Source: Scedosporium boydii
Taxonomy: Eukaryota; Ascomycota; Sordariomycetes; Microascales; Microascaceae
Direction: 5' to 3'
Assembly: GCA_002221725.1 (NCBI GenBank)
Contig: NJFT01000277.1
Location: 1 to 49,294 of the forward strand
Length of the DNA: 49,294 nt
Made by a program: the position numbers and the translations under genes. Position 1 is the first letter of the stretch; the number at the start of each line of letters is the position of its first letter. The notes under the pieces are model-generated. The model saw only the letters and a program-made list of their open reading frames with translations, had not been told where the DNA came from and ran no database searches. Below are positions 26,237-37,184 of this stretch, piece by piece.

Positions 26237-26248
26237 ACATATATATTT
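26237..26248 (+). promoter_or_regulatory. Possible TATA element of the dehydrogenase gene
   Basis: An alternating ACATATATATTT stretch about 300 bases before the ATG at 26544, followed by a C/T-rich leader. Position and composition suit a TATA box with a long leader, but there is no transcript evidence. Confidence 0.35.
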
Positions 26249-26543
26249 CATCCCGCGAACCTTCTCCATCCCAACTTTATTCCCCACGCCTGAGAAGGAA
26301 GCTTCCCCAGCCCTCCAAGTCTAGGATTAATACAACTACCCTTGACAAAAACCCCACGCGTGATCCCTAAACTTGACCATTTGCCTCACTCACTTCTTAC
26401 CCCCCATTCCCACCAACTGGCCAATCCGACACAGTCACAACTCCCTAATAGGCAGCTAGGCCAAGCCCCTTCTGAGACTAACCTAGTCAAACCACCCAAC
26501 ATCCCACGTTATCCCACACACTCCGCCGTCATCACAGCCCAAG

Positions 26544-28367
26544 ATGGCCCCCGCGGCTATGGTCGAGGTCACCGAGACCCTGTCAACTCCGATCCCAGTG
26601 TATGGATCCAAGCTGTCCAAGTCGGTTAGTGCATCGGTACTCTACGGACCGCGTGACTTGCGTCTGGTAAGTATGGGGAAAGTCGCCCTTGGTTTTTGTT
26701 TTAGCTTTTTCAAGCTCCCTCTCCCCAGCCTTTCCTCCTTCTATTTCTGTCGACCGGCATGTGTGCCTGCGAGTACCCGTCCATGCCACACTCTCCGCCC
26801 CTTGCCCCTTCTCTGTTGCCTAGCTTGCGCTTCAGCTGTCCAGGAACCGCGGGAAACCCCACGCCCCCAACTACTCGAGGGCTCTGGGCCTTGTTGGTTA
26901 CACAAGGTTGCTCCTTCCTCAGAGATCTGAGATAACGGTGAAGGGGATGACCCACAAGTGGAGACGGTTCTGGCATGTGAAAAATATTGGAGGGAAGGGG
27001 TGGTGGACGGCGAAGGCTGCTGCGACTGTGGAAGGTGCGAGGTGTTATCAGTTCTCTAACCTGGATCAATAGGAAGAGAGAAAGATTGAAGACCCTGGTC
27101 TTGGGGAGCTCCAAATTGCCATCAAATCTACAGGCATCTGCGGCTCCGATGTCTCTTACTACAAGAAATTCGCCAATGGTGACCTCTGCGCCATCCATCC
27201 TTTGTCGTTGGGACACGAGTCTTCCGGAGTGGTGGTCGCGATAGGACCCCAGGTTTCGGGATTCAAGCTTGGCGACCGAGTTGCGCTAGAGGTCGGAGTC
27301 CCTTGCGGCAGCTGCACTATTTGCACCAAGGGCCGCTACAATCTTTGCAAGAAGCTCCGGTTCAGAAGCAGCGCGAAGAGCGTCCCCCACTACCAGGGTA
27401 CCCTTCAGGAACGTATCAACCATCCTGCGCAATGGTGCCACAAGTGAGCCCCCCGCTTCTCTTACGACTCTGGCCCGTTTTTTCGGGGTTGGATTATCTC
27501 CATATTGCCACCTTCCCACACTAATCAATCTCAAGACTTCCCGACCATGTGTCTTTCGATGCCGCCGCTCTTTTGGAGCCGCTCTCAGTCGCCCTCCACG
27601 CTGTCAATCGAGCGTCCCCAGCCCCCGGATCTACCGCCCTTGTAATCGGCGCAGGTACCGTCGGTTTGCTCACTGCCATCATGGCCCGCCAGGCCGGCTG
27701 CACGAGGGTTACGATTACTGATGTTGATGGTGGTCGTGTCAACTATGCCCTGGCGAAAGGATTCGCTACCCATGGCTTCGTGGTTCCTAGAACCTCGTCA
27801 GACGCCTCGTCTTCTATGTGCTCATCTGTGTGCTGTGGTGGAGATTCGGGCACATCGACACCTTCATCCGGCATTATGACACCAGCGAGCATTTACAGCC
27901 AGCTGGAACATGCCAGACGGCTGGCGCAAGACATTTTGGCCGTGACGAAGAGCCCCGACGGCTTCACCTTTGACGACGACGAGGAAGACGATGACGGTGT
28001 TGATATCACATTCGAGTGCACCGGGAAGGAGGTCTGTATGCACACCAGCCTCTATGCGACCAAGTGTGGTGGTAAAGTAATTATGGTTGGCATGGGAACT
28101 CCTATTCAGACTCTTCCTCTGTCCGCTGCTCATCTTCGAGAGGTTGATATTCTTGGCATCTTCCGATACGCCAACACTTACAAGACTGGAATCCGGATCC
28201 TATGCAACCAGGGCAAGGGCGTAGCCGGTTTCACGCTCCCCAGCCTCGATGATATGGTTACTCACCGATTCAAGGGACTTGAAAATGCAAAAGATGCCTT
28301 TGAGTTGGCGAGTCGGACCTCCGACGACGACGGTAACCTCGTCCTGAAGGTCGTCGTCGAGGCGTAA
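26544..28367 (+). CDS. Zinc-dependent sorbitol/xylitol-type dehydrogenase
   Basis: Medium-chain dehydrogenase of the polyol family, expected to oxidise a sugar alcohol to its ketose with NAD+. Exons 26544-26666, 27073-27443 and 27536-28367 give 441 aa. Catalytic zinc ligands are visible as Cys64 (STGICGSD) and His89-Glu90 (LGHESSG). The structural-zinc loop PCGSCTICTKGRYNLC has all four cysteines, and the nucleotide fold has VIGAGTVGLL. Two unusual stretches lie in the cofactor-domain half: a Ser/Cys segment with SSMCSSVCCGGDSG and an acidic run DDDEEDDDG. They make it longer than the roughly 350-360 aa of typical sorbitol dehydrogenases, although related fungal proteins may share them. The first intron is 406 nt, long for this window, and the third exon follows a CAAG acceptor. 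Sorbitol, xylitol or L-arabinitol specificity cannot be told from sequence. Confidence 0.9.
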
Positions 28368-29315
28368 GCAGCGTCTAGGGAGTTGGGCCAAAATTTCATA
28401 CTCTCCCTCGACTTGCTCTTGCCTTCAGCTTCATCGATAAGGGCGGCGGCTATGGTTACGGCGGACACGCTTCGGATCGTTTGGAGCTACATGCGGTCGA
28501 TCGCAACACTGACGCGACAATGAACTAATAGACGGTTTTGGGTTTGCCTTTTCTTTTTCTTGAGATTGTCCTCCCTCGTTTACTCACTATCCTATCTTAC
28601 TGCCAACTTAATCTCTTCTTTTTCCCCTGCGGCACTTCATCTCCTTTCTCTTGACCCGGGTGTTTTCCTTTTCTTTCTTTTGTTGAGTTTGGTTGGGAAT
28701 CGGACGGAAATATAAAGGTTTACAAAAAGACAAAGAAGGATATTTTCGTCGTTTCTTGCGTCTCCGTTGAGCTTGCTTTCTTAGAATGATACCTTACGGA
28801 CCTCGATAAATATTCCTAGGTTTGAGAAGTTTTATTCAAGAGGATTTATGATTCTGGGGCCTGCGGTGTATCTCCTCAAGTGTGCCGTCACATTGCATTC
28901 TTGAAGTTGTCCCGACCCGTGATGCTTGTTTCATGCTAATGCCTGGTGCTTGTTTGTGAAGATCAACCCATTGGTTTCCATCTCCGCTTCGTTTGCATTC
29001 GAGCGGCCTATGCTTGAAAATGAAGGGAATATTGTTTTTATTCCTATCAACACCATACAGTAATGGCTATGACTAAAAGCTAATACCAAAACTCCGTTAA
29101 TGGTTGCTTTTAAAACCCCACGGATTTTTCCGTGATTTCCGAAATGTATGCCCCCTGCAAGGCCGAGGCCGAAGATAAATAAACGTAGCGTGTCATGAGC
29201 CCTCGTACCAGCTACGCCCCTGCACCTGTATTCGTAAAATGAAGAAGGAGAGAAAGAAAAAGAAACGGTGAGCGCAGAAAAGAGAACGCCACTGCGAATG
29301 GCCGGCCCCTCCGTT
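28368..29315. other. Convergent 3' regions of dehydrogenase and CSN6
   Basis: A 948-base gap between facing stop codons. It is T-rich on the plus strand at 28540-28690, consistent with the 3' untranslated region of the dehydrogenase gene. A minus-strand frame of 132 codons at 28931-29329 has no recognisable content. Nothing else stands out. Confidence 0.5.
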
Positions 29316-30632
29316 TTACAGAAGTTCATGGCCCTCCGTCATATTAAAGGTAAAGCGAGCGTCAGCCGCGAAGTCTGCCATTCGATTCCTAGGCTTATTA
29401 TTCTCGATGATTTGGAACTTGCGACCGACTTCGCGAGCGGCCTGCGTACTCTGCACCAGGCCGTCGAGGAGAGAAAGGAGGTTGACATCGTTCTTGTCGC
29501 GGAGGAGTTCTTGCCGGAAAGCCTGCTCGTTGGATGGGACGAGGACCTCAAGGCGGCTGACGAGGGCCTGGATCTGGCGCAGGATGGTGTGGGACGGGGC
29601 GGCGAGATTCGGATCGGCATCGGTCATCTCGGGGGCGGAGTGGTCGCCTTGCTTGAAGGACTCGGGGAGCTGGTCGAGGTACTTGTGGATGACGTGGATG
29701 CGGGCCTGGAGCATCTTGATGGCGTTGGCCTTTGCGGTGAGAGCGCCAATCATTTCCTCTTCTTCCCTCGTGAGGACGAAGTCCGGGGGCACGTCCGTAT
29801 CAGGGACGGCGACTATTCGCCTTTTGGATTCCCTGGTATTCTCCGACACCTCGCTTGGGGTAGCCTGGCGGCGCTCCTTTTGCTGTTGCTGTTCTTGTTG
29901 CTGCTGCTGCTGCTCGACGGCCGTGGCGTTGCCGCCTCCGCGGGCGACAAAGTCCATGCTGATCATCTCAGCGGGCGCGGCTTCGACGGTATACTGGAGC
30001 TCGCGGAACTTGAGCTTGAGAGGGGGGTCGGTGTCCTGCATGGTCTTATCCTCGTCATCTTGTTGTTCGTCGTCGGCTTCGTAGTTGCTCTCGTAGATGG
30101 TGAGGGGCAGCTTGGCGCCGATGGAGTGGTGGGCAAGTTCGTCCGGGTGGAAGCCGAGGAGGAGGGTGGAGTCGTTGAGGTCGAGCATGGTTGTGTGGGT
30201 GGGGAGGATGTCGGGGGTTGGGCCGGTCTTGGTTATGAGGGTGTACCAGCCGACAAGGTCTAGCATGCGGTCTTTGTGTACCGTTTTGACTGTGATGGTT
30301 TGCCATTAGAGTAAGCAGAGGGGCCAACAGGACGAAAGGAAGAGGGAGGAACACAAACATTGCTCTAGGCGGCTGATGAACCTTGCATGGTCTAAAGAGT
30401 AGCCCATGGGGGCATCTTGATTGGCGACAGTGTTGCATTCAAAGGCATGCTCTATGGTGATCTCTCGTCCATTGAGCTGCCCAAGGAGGGCGCCCATGAT
30501 AGGACCAGACTGTTCTCTGAGGGTGTGGCGGGTGATGTAATCTGATATGGTAAGGAGGACAAGGGGATGGAGGATTACTTGCACATCAGAGGGCTGATGG
30601 CTGCTGAGAAGGGGATTTGAAGGGGAAGCCAT
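29316..30632 (-). CDS. CSN6: COP9 signalosome subunit 6 (Csn6)
   Basis: Non-catalytic MPN subunit of the COP9 signalosome, which removes Nedd8 from cullins. Minus-strand exons are 30632-30359 and 30289-29316; the 69-nt intron has donor GTTTGT and acceptor CACAG, and joining restores EQFKTVHKDRMLDLVGWYTL. Product 415 aa. The MPN domain runs from about residue 18 (VILHPLVLLTISDYITRHT) to about 150. The zinc-binding H-x-H...S..D motif of active MPN+ proteins is absent, as expected for Csn6. A Gln-rich insert (QQQQQQEQQQQKERR) precedes the C-terminal helical region with EEEEMIGALTAKANAIKMLQ. The ATG at 30632 has a strong context (CAACATGG); the frame is open further upstream but only with non-ATG codons. 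It is divergent from the Gln-rich protein gene. Confidence 0.92.
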
Positions 30633-31595
30633 GTTGACGGCTCCTCCAGTGGGTTGAAGCAGTTGTTTGTTGGGTGAGGTGGGGTTGACGAGATTCAAGG
30701 TTCGGAGCTGAAGCTTTCTTGGATTGTCACTCTAGGTCCAAGCCTGGGGGAGGTTTGAGAAAAGTACAAGCCGAGAAAGAAATATGCCCCAGGATTAAGC
30801 TCAGGATCTCTTGATGAGGGAGGGATATTAGCTAGGCAGGAGCCTAGAAGAGGTGAGGTTGGTTCATGCCGTGGATGTTGGACGTTGGCTTGGAGGGGTT
30901 GTGTTGCTGACTAAGACTTCCCACTCTACAATGCAGCAACGTCATTGGAGAAAGCTCAAACTGCAATTGCGAGCTTAGATTTGATGCTTGCTTTAATCTG
31001 AGAGATTGTTCCTGCTTGTCAAGCCTTCCTGAGCGAGCTGTGATCTTGCCTCCCTGGTTTTCCTTGACTTTATCACAGCTGCAGGCTGAATGAAGTCTAG
31101 CATTATGGCATTCCTTAAAGGATTATAATTGATGAGTGCTTCCCCCTGTTCCCAAGGATCCAAGATCTGAGATGGCTAGGTTCATTCAGAAGCTGAAGAG
31201 CTCCATGGTAGCTGTCCTATAGCTTAGAGCTCACAACCAGCCAGGTCCATGTCAATAACCATATTTGCCATCCTTGTTTTGCCAACATCTTTTCATAAAT
31301 TGAAGAGAGCAAGCTTTTGAAACCTCAGAAACACATTTTAACACTGATATTTGCTATTGGGATGATGGCAGGGGGAGCTGAGGTAGGCCTTTAGAGACTG
31401 GGCTCCTACATGCAGGAGAGAAGCCCTGTGGATCTATTTGAATGTCTGTTCATCTACAGCAAGTGCTGTTTCTGCACTTCTATAGCTCTGGAAGTACAAA
31501 TATCAGACATCCCATCGACTCTCCTCTCTTCCTAGTCCTGTCTGTCTGCAACACAGTCACAAGCAACAAGAAACCTGGCGATTCGTCTCATCAAG
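30633..31595. promoter_or_regulatory. Divergent promoter region of CSN6 and the Gln-rich gene
   Basis: 963 bases between divergent start codons, less GC-rich than the flanking genes. No frame longer than 60 codons and no clear TATA box was seen. The 100 bases before 31596 are C/T-rich, typical of a leader. Confidence 0.45.
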
Positions 31596-34001
31596 ATGTT
31601 TTCCATGCTGCTATCTTCTGAGGAAGACTTCCAAGTGCCAATGAATACACCAGAGCCAGCATTTCCTCGTCACCATTCCATGATACATCATCCCTCTTCA
31701 ATACCCACCGGACCTACCATCGCTCCCCAAAGTCTGCTTCTACCTCCTCCGCAACTGGCACCCCCTATCTTGCCTCCTCTTCCGCCACAACTCCCTTTTC
31801 AGCAGGCTCGAATTGGGATTCCTTCGCTGACATCTATTCCGCCCATCTCGGCCCCCTTCCCGAGACCTAACCAGCCGACTACCTCGAAGCGGCCCGATGA
31901 CGATGTTGAGTTCGTGTTCGAGAAGCCCGTTAAGCGACGGAAGCTGGAATCTGGGGTTCCCTCGGCAGCCACAGAAACCCCCCCTTCCAGGGTCACCGGT
32001 GAAAAGAAGCCCAAAACCCCAGTGGAAGCCGCCTCTGAACCAGGTTTGGGAAACAACGCGACGGTGGACGGTCTGAAGCCTGCGCCAGCCTTGCTCTCAT
32101 TACCAAAAGCTCGGCCTACCCGCATAGCCGAAGCGAACGGCAGGATGACTTCGCTCCCATCGATGGACAACTTTGCATTTCCGACGAGCTTTCCAAGTGG
32201 ACAGGCAAGGTATTCTAGGAGCTCGCCAAATCTTTCTCCGAAGCAGCTTCCCGAGACAATAGCCCCAAACCTTCTCCAGAGAGGTCATTCGCAGCCTCTG
32301 CTTAACAACCCGACAGCCCATTCGAATCCGCAAAATGCGTCCGCCGGCAGCAACGTTGCCTCGGGCGTCGAGGGGAACAGTGGTGCCCCCCCTCCGGCAC
32401 CCGCGAATAATACTAATTTGATGGTTGATGGTAATTCCGTTGTTACAGCGGCGCCCGAACCGCCGCCACCCAGCGCTCAACCGCATCAGCTCCATAACGG
32501 CGACCATGCTGCTCAACTGTCAACACCAGGGAATAATGCAGGCAAAGCCGATGGTCAAAATCTTGGCCTTTCTGCATGGAACGGCTCTGCAGTCGCGAAC
32601 TGGTCGGTCGTCGGAACCCAGGAAAACCCAAAGAGGCAAGATAATGTTCCAGAAGAACGACCCCGGGAGCAGCAACAGCTCACGCAACAGGACGCGAGGG
32701 CGATCATGTCTATGATTCTAGCTCGGACCGAACAAGCTCAGTCATGGTCGTCAAGTTCTACCGAATCGGCTCATGGGGATAATGATAATGTCAACTCGGG
32801 AACGAAGTCCGGTCCGCCACCTTCTGCTCAACCCGTGCAGAAGGTAGAACCTGAACAGGTGCAACCGCAAGGTACTCAAAATAATTCTCAGACCGCGCAA
32901 AGCTCATCCAAGAACTGCCCTGAGCCGCAGCCGACTCCGATACCGTTCACCCCGGCACCCTCAATGCCAGTGCAGCCCGCTCAAGTTCAGTCCCCCCCTA
33001 AACCGCAAGTTCAGGAACAGTTGGTGCAACAGGCCCAGATACAGTGTCACCCACAACTCCAAGCGCAAACCCAAATGCTACAGCACCAAGTTCAGGTTCA
33101 AGCCGGCCAACGGGTAGGGCATCACCAATCAGCACCGGGTGTAAAGGGCCCCTGTCGCGTCTGCCTCGCTCTTCGTCAGCAAGCAGCTCTTCAGAATGCG
33201 GCAGCAGCAGCGGCAGCAGCTGGGGGTGGGCTCTCACCTTTCCCGAACCCGGGCCTTGCTAATGGGCTAATGGGTGGCGCTCATGGCCACGGTCCTCATA
33301 ACGGAACCGGGTACAATTTCGTCTTTGTTCCAACGCCCATGCAGGCCGGACATACTACTCCTGGTGCGCAGTTTCCCACGCCCCACACCATGAACATGAA
33401 TATGAACGTGAATGCCGGAGGTGCAGGGTCGCCCGCTCTAATGGGTTTTCCGCCTCATCAGCAATACATGCTGCAAAACGCACAGGCGCAGGGGATGATG
33501 ATGGCACCACCGGCGCTACCAGCTCAACCGCAGATGGAGGCTATGCCCAAGATGGCAGATCAGAGTTCCCAGCCAATGCCGAATAAGTCAAAGCCGCAAG
33601 CACAGCAGACCCAACCTCCGAGGAAATTTGCGCATCAAGAGCCTAGCGCTGGAAAGCACATCATCGTCGACATCGCCGACACGGCGATGGAGGTGTTCCC
33701 GTTCGGAAAAGTTGCCAAGAGGCACCAAGTATCGGTAGACAAGGTCCGGAACATCTTCGAAGCAGTCGTGGCTATCCCCTTCCTTCGGATCCCGGCGGAC
33801 AAGCGACGGGCGGGCAAGATTGGGCAAGACCGCGTGAAGAAGTACGTGATGACCAAGAAGGATCTTGAAAAACAGAACGCCATGAAGGGCAAGAAGGGTG
33901 AAGGAGTCGACGGCCAACCCTCGATGTATGAGATTGCGAGGGCGATGGGACCCGGCGAGGCCCCGAGAGAGTGGACTCATGGGTTTCAAGGTGCCTGGTG
34001 A
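31596..34001 (+). CDS. Gln/Pro-rich protein with conserved-looking C-terminal helical domain
   Basis: A single 801-codon exon with the start in good context (AAGATGTT). I do not recognise the family by name. Residues 1-100 are Pro-rich. A basic nuclear-localisation-like segment, EKPVKRRKLE, lies near 108-117. The middle 600 residues are low complexity, rich in Gln, Pro, Asn and Ala, with a CxxC pair (GPCRVCLALRQQ, about 518) and an Ala run. From 687 the sequence becomes compact: KHIIVDIADTAMEVFPF, then KVAKRHQVSVDKVRNIF, then AVVAIPFLRIPADKRRAG, then RVKKYVMTKKDLEKQ. The spacing suggests a helix-turn-helix-like fold that may bind DNA or protein. Other fungal proteins, as I recall, share a similar block. 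A transcription-related role is inferred from composition only. Confidence 0.8.
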   Translation: MFSMLLSSEEDFQVPMNTPEPAFPRHHSMIHHPSSIPTGPTIAPQSLLLPPPQLAPPILPPLPPQLPFQQARIGIPSLTSIPPISAPFPRPNQPTTSKRPDDDVEFVFEKPVKRRKLESGVPSAATETPPSRVTGEKKPKTPVEAASEPGLGNNATVDGLKPAPALLSLPKARPTRIAEANGRMTSLPSMDNFAFPTSFPSGQARYSRSSPNLSPKQLPETIAPNLLQRGHSQPLLNNPTAHSNPQNASAGSNVASGVEGNSGAPPPAPANNTNLMVDGNSVVTAAPEPPPPSAQPHQLHNGDHAAQLSTPGNNAGKADGQNLGLSAWNGSAVANWSVVGTQENPKRQDNVPEERPREQQQLTQQDARAIMSMILARTEQAQSWSSSSTESAHGDNDNVNSGTKSGPPPSAQPVQKVEPEQVQPQGTQNNSQTAQSSSKNCPEPQPTPIPFTPAPSMPVQPAQVQSPPKPQVQEQLVQQAQIQCHPQLQAQTQMLQHQVQVQAGQRVGHHQSAPGVKGPCRVCLALRQQAALQNAAAAAAAAGGGLSPFPNPGLANGLMGGAHGHGPHNGTGYNFVFVPTPMQAGHTTPGAQFPTPHTMNMNMNVNAGGAGSPALMGFPPHQQYMLQNAQAQGMMMAPPALPAQPQMEAMPKMADQSSQPMPNKSKPQAQQTQPPRKFAHQEPSAGKHIIVDIADTAMEVFPFGKVAKRHQVSVDKVRNIFEAVVAIPFLRIPADKRRAGKIGQDRVKKYVMTKKDLEKQNAMKGKKGEGVDGQPSMYEIARAMGPGEAPREWTHGFQGAW

Positions 34002-34135
34002 GCGCGGGTGAGGTCTTGTGGCGCACAGTGTCGAAATCCATGTGAGCTACTCACGCGACGTCCTAGGTCAGTACCCTTCGGATGCCCTGCTTCTTCAATT
34101 GTTCATTCCACTCCGTTTTGGGTTTAATTACTTTG

Positions 34136-34540
34136 TCACGCCTTCTTTTTATCTCTCAACGCATTGTTAGGCTTCGTCTCTCTAGACGAGTTGGCCACGA
34201 CAGCGTTAGGCCTCCCAACCGTCACGACTCGTCGCATAGTCCTCTTCTGCCACTCCACAAGTGACATGACCTCCTTGGTTAATGCCTCAACGGCCGTACT
34301 GTCACCTTTCCTCTTGGCCTCTCTCATCTTCGTCATGAGCTCAGAGTGTTTTGCTTCATACGTGGCCTGCACCACGCGGATGTTAGCTTCCGGGTCGCAG
34401 TCGGCGCAGGTGTCGTTGATCCGATAGCGGTCCCAGGATATGACGAAGCAAGGAGGCGAGGAGCGGGTCTGGGGACAGCGATAAGTTATGGACTCGAGGC
34501 GGTGGCCGCAGGTGAACTGGGTTACCTTCCCGTGGCACAT
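34136..34540 (-). CDS. Small Cys/His protein, putative zinc binding
   Basis: A 134-aa single-exon protein starting MCHGKVTQFTCGHRLES. Cys and His residues at the N terminus (C2, H3, C11, H13), then YRCPQ, PPCF and DTCADCDP, could form a zinc site. The remainder is a charged helix (KHSELMTKMREAKRKGD) and a basic tail. The arrangement resembles many uncharacterised fungal Cys-rich proteins. It is convergent with the preceding Gln-rich gene, with 134 bases between the stop codons. Function unknown. Confidence 0.7.
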   Translation of the reverse strand: MCHGKVTQFTCGHRLESITYRCPQTRSSPPCFVISWDRYRINDTCADCDPEANIRVVQATYEAKHSELMTKMREAKRKGDSTAVEALTKEVMSLVEWQKRTMRRVVTVGRPNAVVANSSRETKPNNALRDKKKA

Positions 34541-36021
34541 TTGGTCAAGGGGGTGAGGGGGGCAAGTGCCTCTCCGAGTTAGGGAAGGAAGGATATGGGC
34601 CTGGGGGAATTCTAAAGAGAAGATTTTGGAAAGTAAAGGATGTTATCTAGAGAGTTGGCGCCGGTTGTTTTTTTTCGGGAATTTTTGCGTGTCATTTAGT
34701 ACGTTCCCTCGGTGGGCTTATGTTGTTCGGTTTTTTCGACCCGTTGGACTAGCGTGAAGCTTGATCACGTTTGGTCGCCCATGTGGATGGTGGATTTAGA
34801 CTTTTTCTAATGGACAGGGTATACAGTACGCCTTTATGTTGTTGATCGACTATTGTTAAAACGCGAGTTTCCTTGCTCCAGGGACTTTGGGCGCGTGAGA
34901 GTGATTCAGTCTTTGTCTTGCGGATTGCAAAGCCTTGCTCCTTGCGCCAGCCAAGCGCCCTTATCATTCTTAGAGATATGGTAAACTCAAAAGAGCTACG
35001 GATTCATGAAAGAAAGACTGGGGAGAGTTGCGAGTCAAGCCCACGAAACTGGAGTTTCAGGGTCTGGGAATCCATTCCAAGGGAGCAAAAGTTCCCTTCG
35101 TTCATGCGTTCTTACCACGAAACTAGCATAGACTCAGCACCGTCCTCTTTGAAAGCCCTACGAAGGACTACAAGCACCAAAATGATCTATTCTCGCAGTC
35201 TATATTTGTGGCTGAGGTTATACTTTCAAGGGAACTCTTTAGTTATTCATTGAAGCCCACTGCATTTGACATCGTAGTTGAGAGCTGGCTCCTAGACAGC
35301 GCCAACAACACGCTCATGAATGGTGCCTTTAAAAAAGATAAATAGCAGGAAATGCTCTCAATAAGACAGTTTTTCCATAGGTATTGTAGAGAGCGAATGA
35401 ACTTGATATGCACTTTGAATAGTGCCTATTATGAGAATATCGGCATTTTCTTCTATGTAAACACTCGGAGGCGCAATGTTGCTGCGCTTTCCCACGCCGC
35501 CCATCTCAAAAGTATTGACCATAAACTAAAAATAGACAAAATGTAAGATTCAAAATTTTCAAGTTACAATATCATTCTTTTTTGAATCTCTATTTTTGTC
35601 TCCTTCCTCCCGGTTCCCACCTCGGGCATCGGAGCCGTGCCTTGTCCGGCATCCCGGACTTAATCGGCGGAAGAACGCTGATTGGTCAGTTCGCGCCGTC
35701 CAAAACGACATCTTCAACCAGCAACATCACGAAGCTTGGTTGCACTGCCAGTCAGAGAAGACGAAGATCCGGAGATTAACGGAGGGCAAAGACCGAAAAT
35801 GCTAAGAGAGGAGACATGTAGGAGGAAGTCGTGCGGAGGTGGAAGAAGGGGGAATATGAACTCTGCGGTTATATAAACGGGGACTCTCCCCGTCCAGGTC
35901 GAGTTTCTTCTTTTCCTGAGATTATTCTCGTTCTATTCATCGTCAGCTCAGATTCAAAAGTAAAGAAAGATCAAAAAGGTCACAGACACATTGTTTGAGA
36001 ACTCTCTTAAAAAATAACATC
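34541..36021. other. Divergent intergenic region before the aldo-keto reductase
   Basis: A 1.48 kb stretch holding promoters for the small Cys/His gene (leftward) and the reductase (rightward). The middle part, about 35250-35600, is AT-rich. A 126-codon frame at 34873-35253 begins with TTG and has no recognisable content. A TATA-like element lies at 35870. Confidence 0.5.
35870..35876 (+). promoter_or_regulatory. TATA box of the aldo-keto reductase gene
   Basis: TATATAA sits 146 bases before the ATG at 36022 and is followed by a C/T-rich then A-rich leader. This suggests a regulated, TATA-type promoter, in contrast to the housekeeping genes here. Confidence 0.55.
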
Positions 36022-37148
36022 ATGGCTCCTCCAAACACCCTCCCAACTCGCCCTCTCGGCAAGGATGGCCCTCTTGTTCCTCGTCTCGGTCTTGGCCTCA
36101 TGGGCTTTAGCGTTGCCTATGGTAAAGCACGCTCCGACGAAGAGCGTCTCGAATTCTTGACGAAGGCATGGGAAATGGGAGAAACCTTTTGGGATACGGG
36201 TAAGAACCACCCCTTCCCCTTCCCTTCTTCCCCATCCCCCTCCCTCTCTCATAACCTCTCAGTTATATGTTCCTCTAACATTTCCTCTCCACCCTCCTAG
36301 CCAACCTCTACGGAGACTCCGAAGACCTCATCGGCAAATGGTTCGCCGCCAACCCCGAAAAGCGCAAAGACATCTTCCTCGCCACCAAATTCGGCATGAC
36401 ATTCACCCCCTCCGGCATAACCATCGACACCTCCCCCGAGCACTGTCGCGCCTCCATCGAAAAGTCCCTCGCGCGCCTCGGCCTTCCCTACGTGGACCTG
36501 TACTACATCCACCGACTCGACGGCAAGACGCCCATCGAGAAGACGATGCGCGTCATGGTCGAGCTCAAGAACGAAGGCAAGATCAAATACATCGGCCTCA
36601 GCGAGCCGAGCGCCGCTTCGTTGAGGAGGGCGTACGCGATCCATCCGATCGCTTGTGTGCAGAATGAGTATAGCCCGTTTTGTCTCGAGGTCGAGACGAA
36701 GACTTTGGAGACGGCGAGGGAGTTGGGCGTAGCGATTGTGGCGTTTAGTCCGCTTGGTAGGGGGATTTTGACGGGTGCGATTAGGGGTGTGGAGGATGTG
36801 CGCGGGGAGGGGGATATGAGGAATACTTCGGGCCTGCCGTGGTTCCAGGAGGATAATTTGAAGAAGAACGTGGAGTTGGCGGATAGGATTGGGGCGTTGG
36901 CTAAGAAGAAGGGGGTTACGGTTGCGCAGTTGACGTTGGCTTGGGTGTTGGCTCAAGGGGATGACTTTTTTGCTATTCCGGGGACGAAGTCGGCGGAGAG
37001 ATTGAGGGAGAACCTTGGGGCCCTTGATGTTAAAGTTGAAGAGGAGGAGGATAAGGAGATTCGCAAGTTAGCAGATGAGGTTGCTGGTGCTAGGGTCATG
37101 GAAGCACACTCGCAGGCCAACTACGCCGACACGCCGCTTGAGGAGTAG
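36022..37148 (+). CDS. Aldo-keto reductase (yakc-like)
   Basis: NADPH-dependent oxidoreductase of the aldo-keto reductase superfamily; the (beta/alpha)8 barrel reduces aldehydes or ketones. Exons 36022-36199 and 36301-37148 (intron 101 nt) give 341 aa. The catalytic tetrad is visible: Asp58 and Tyr63 (WDTANLYGDSE), Lys89 (ATKFG) and His130 (YYIHRLDGK). Cofactor-end motifs include FSPLGRGILTG and IPGTKSAERLRENLGA. The ATG at 36022 has context CATCATGGCT. The 5' half of exon 2 is GC-rich and C-ending in codons while the 3' half is G/T-ending, a shift seen in several genes here. The stop codon is only 36 bases from that of the facing HNH gene, so the 3' untranslated regions probably overlap. Substrate unknown. 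Confidence 0.9.
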
Positions 37149-37184
37149 AGGTTAGATAGATTTTTTTTCTCAGTCAACCCCATC

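Larger units (their letters stand above)
16052..26543. other. Gene-poor stretch of about 10.5 kb
   Basis: No frame here resembles a known protein or can be joined into one by plausible introns. The longest frame, 211 codons at 23286-23921, begins with TTG and runs through low-information sequence and one copy of TACTTCGTA, so I do not call it. The stretch includes the VPS17 3' region, three poly(A) tracts between 16532 and 17466, an 8-bp-stem inverted repeat at 16679-16709, short degenerate tandem copies (GATTCGCGATTCACGATTC at about 23627-23645), and seven exact copies of the TACGAAGTA/TACTTCGTA motif between 22281 and 25167. Base composition is not markedly AT-rich, so it does not look like a heavily RIP-mutated transposon. 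Confidence 0.6.
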
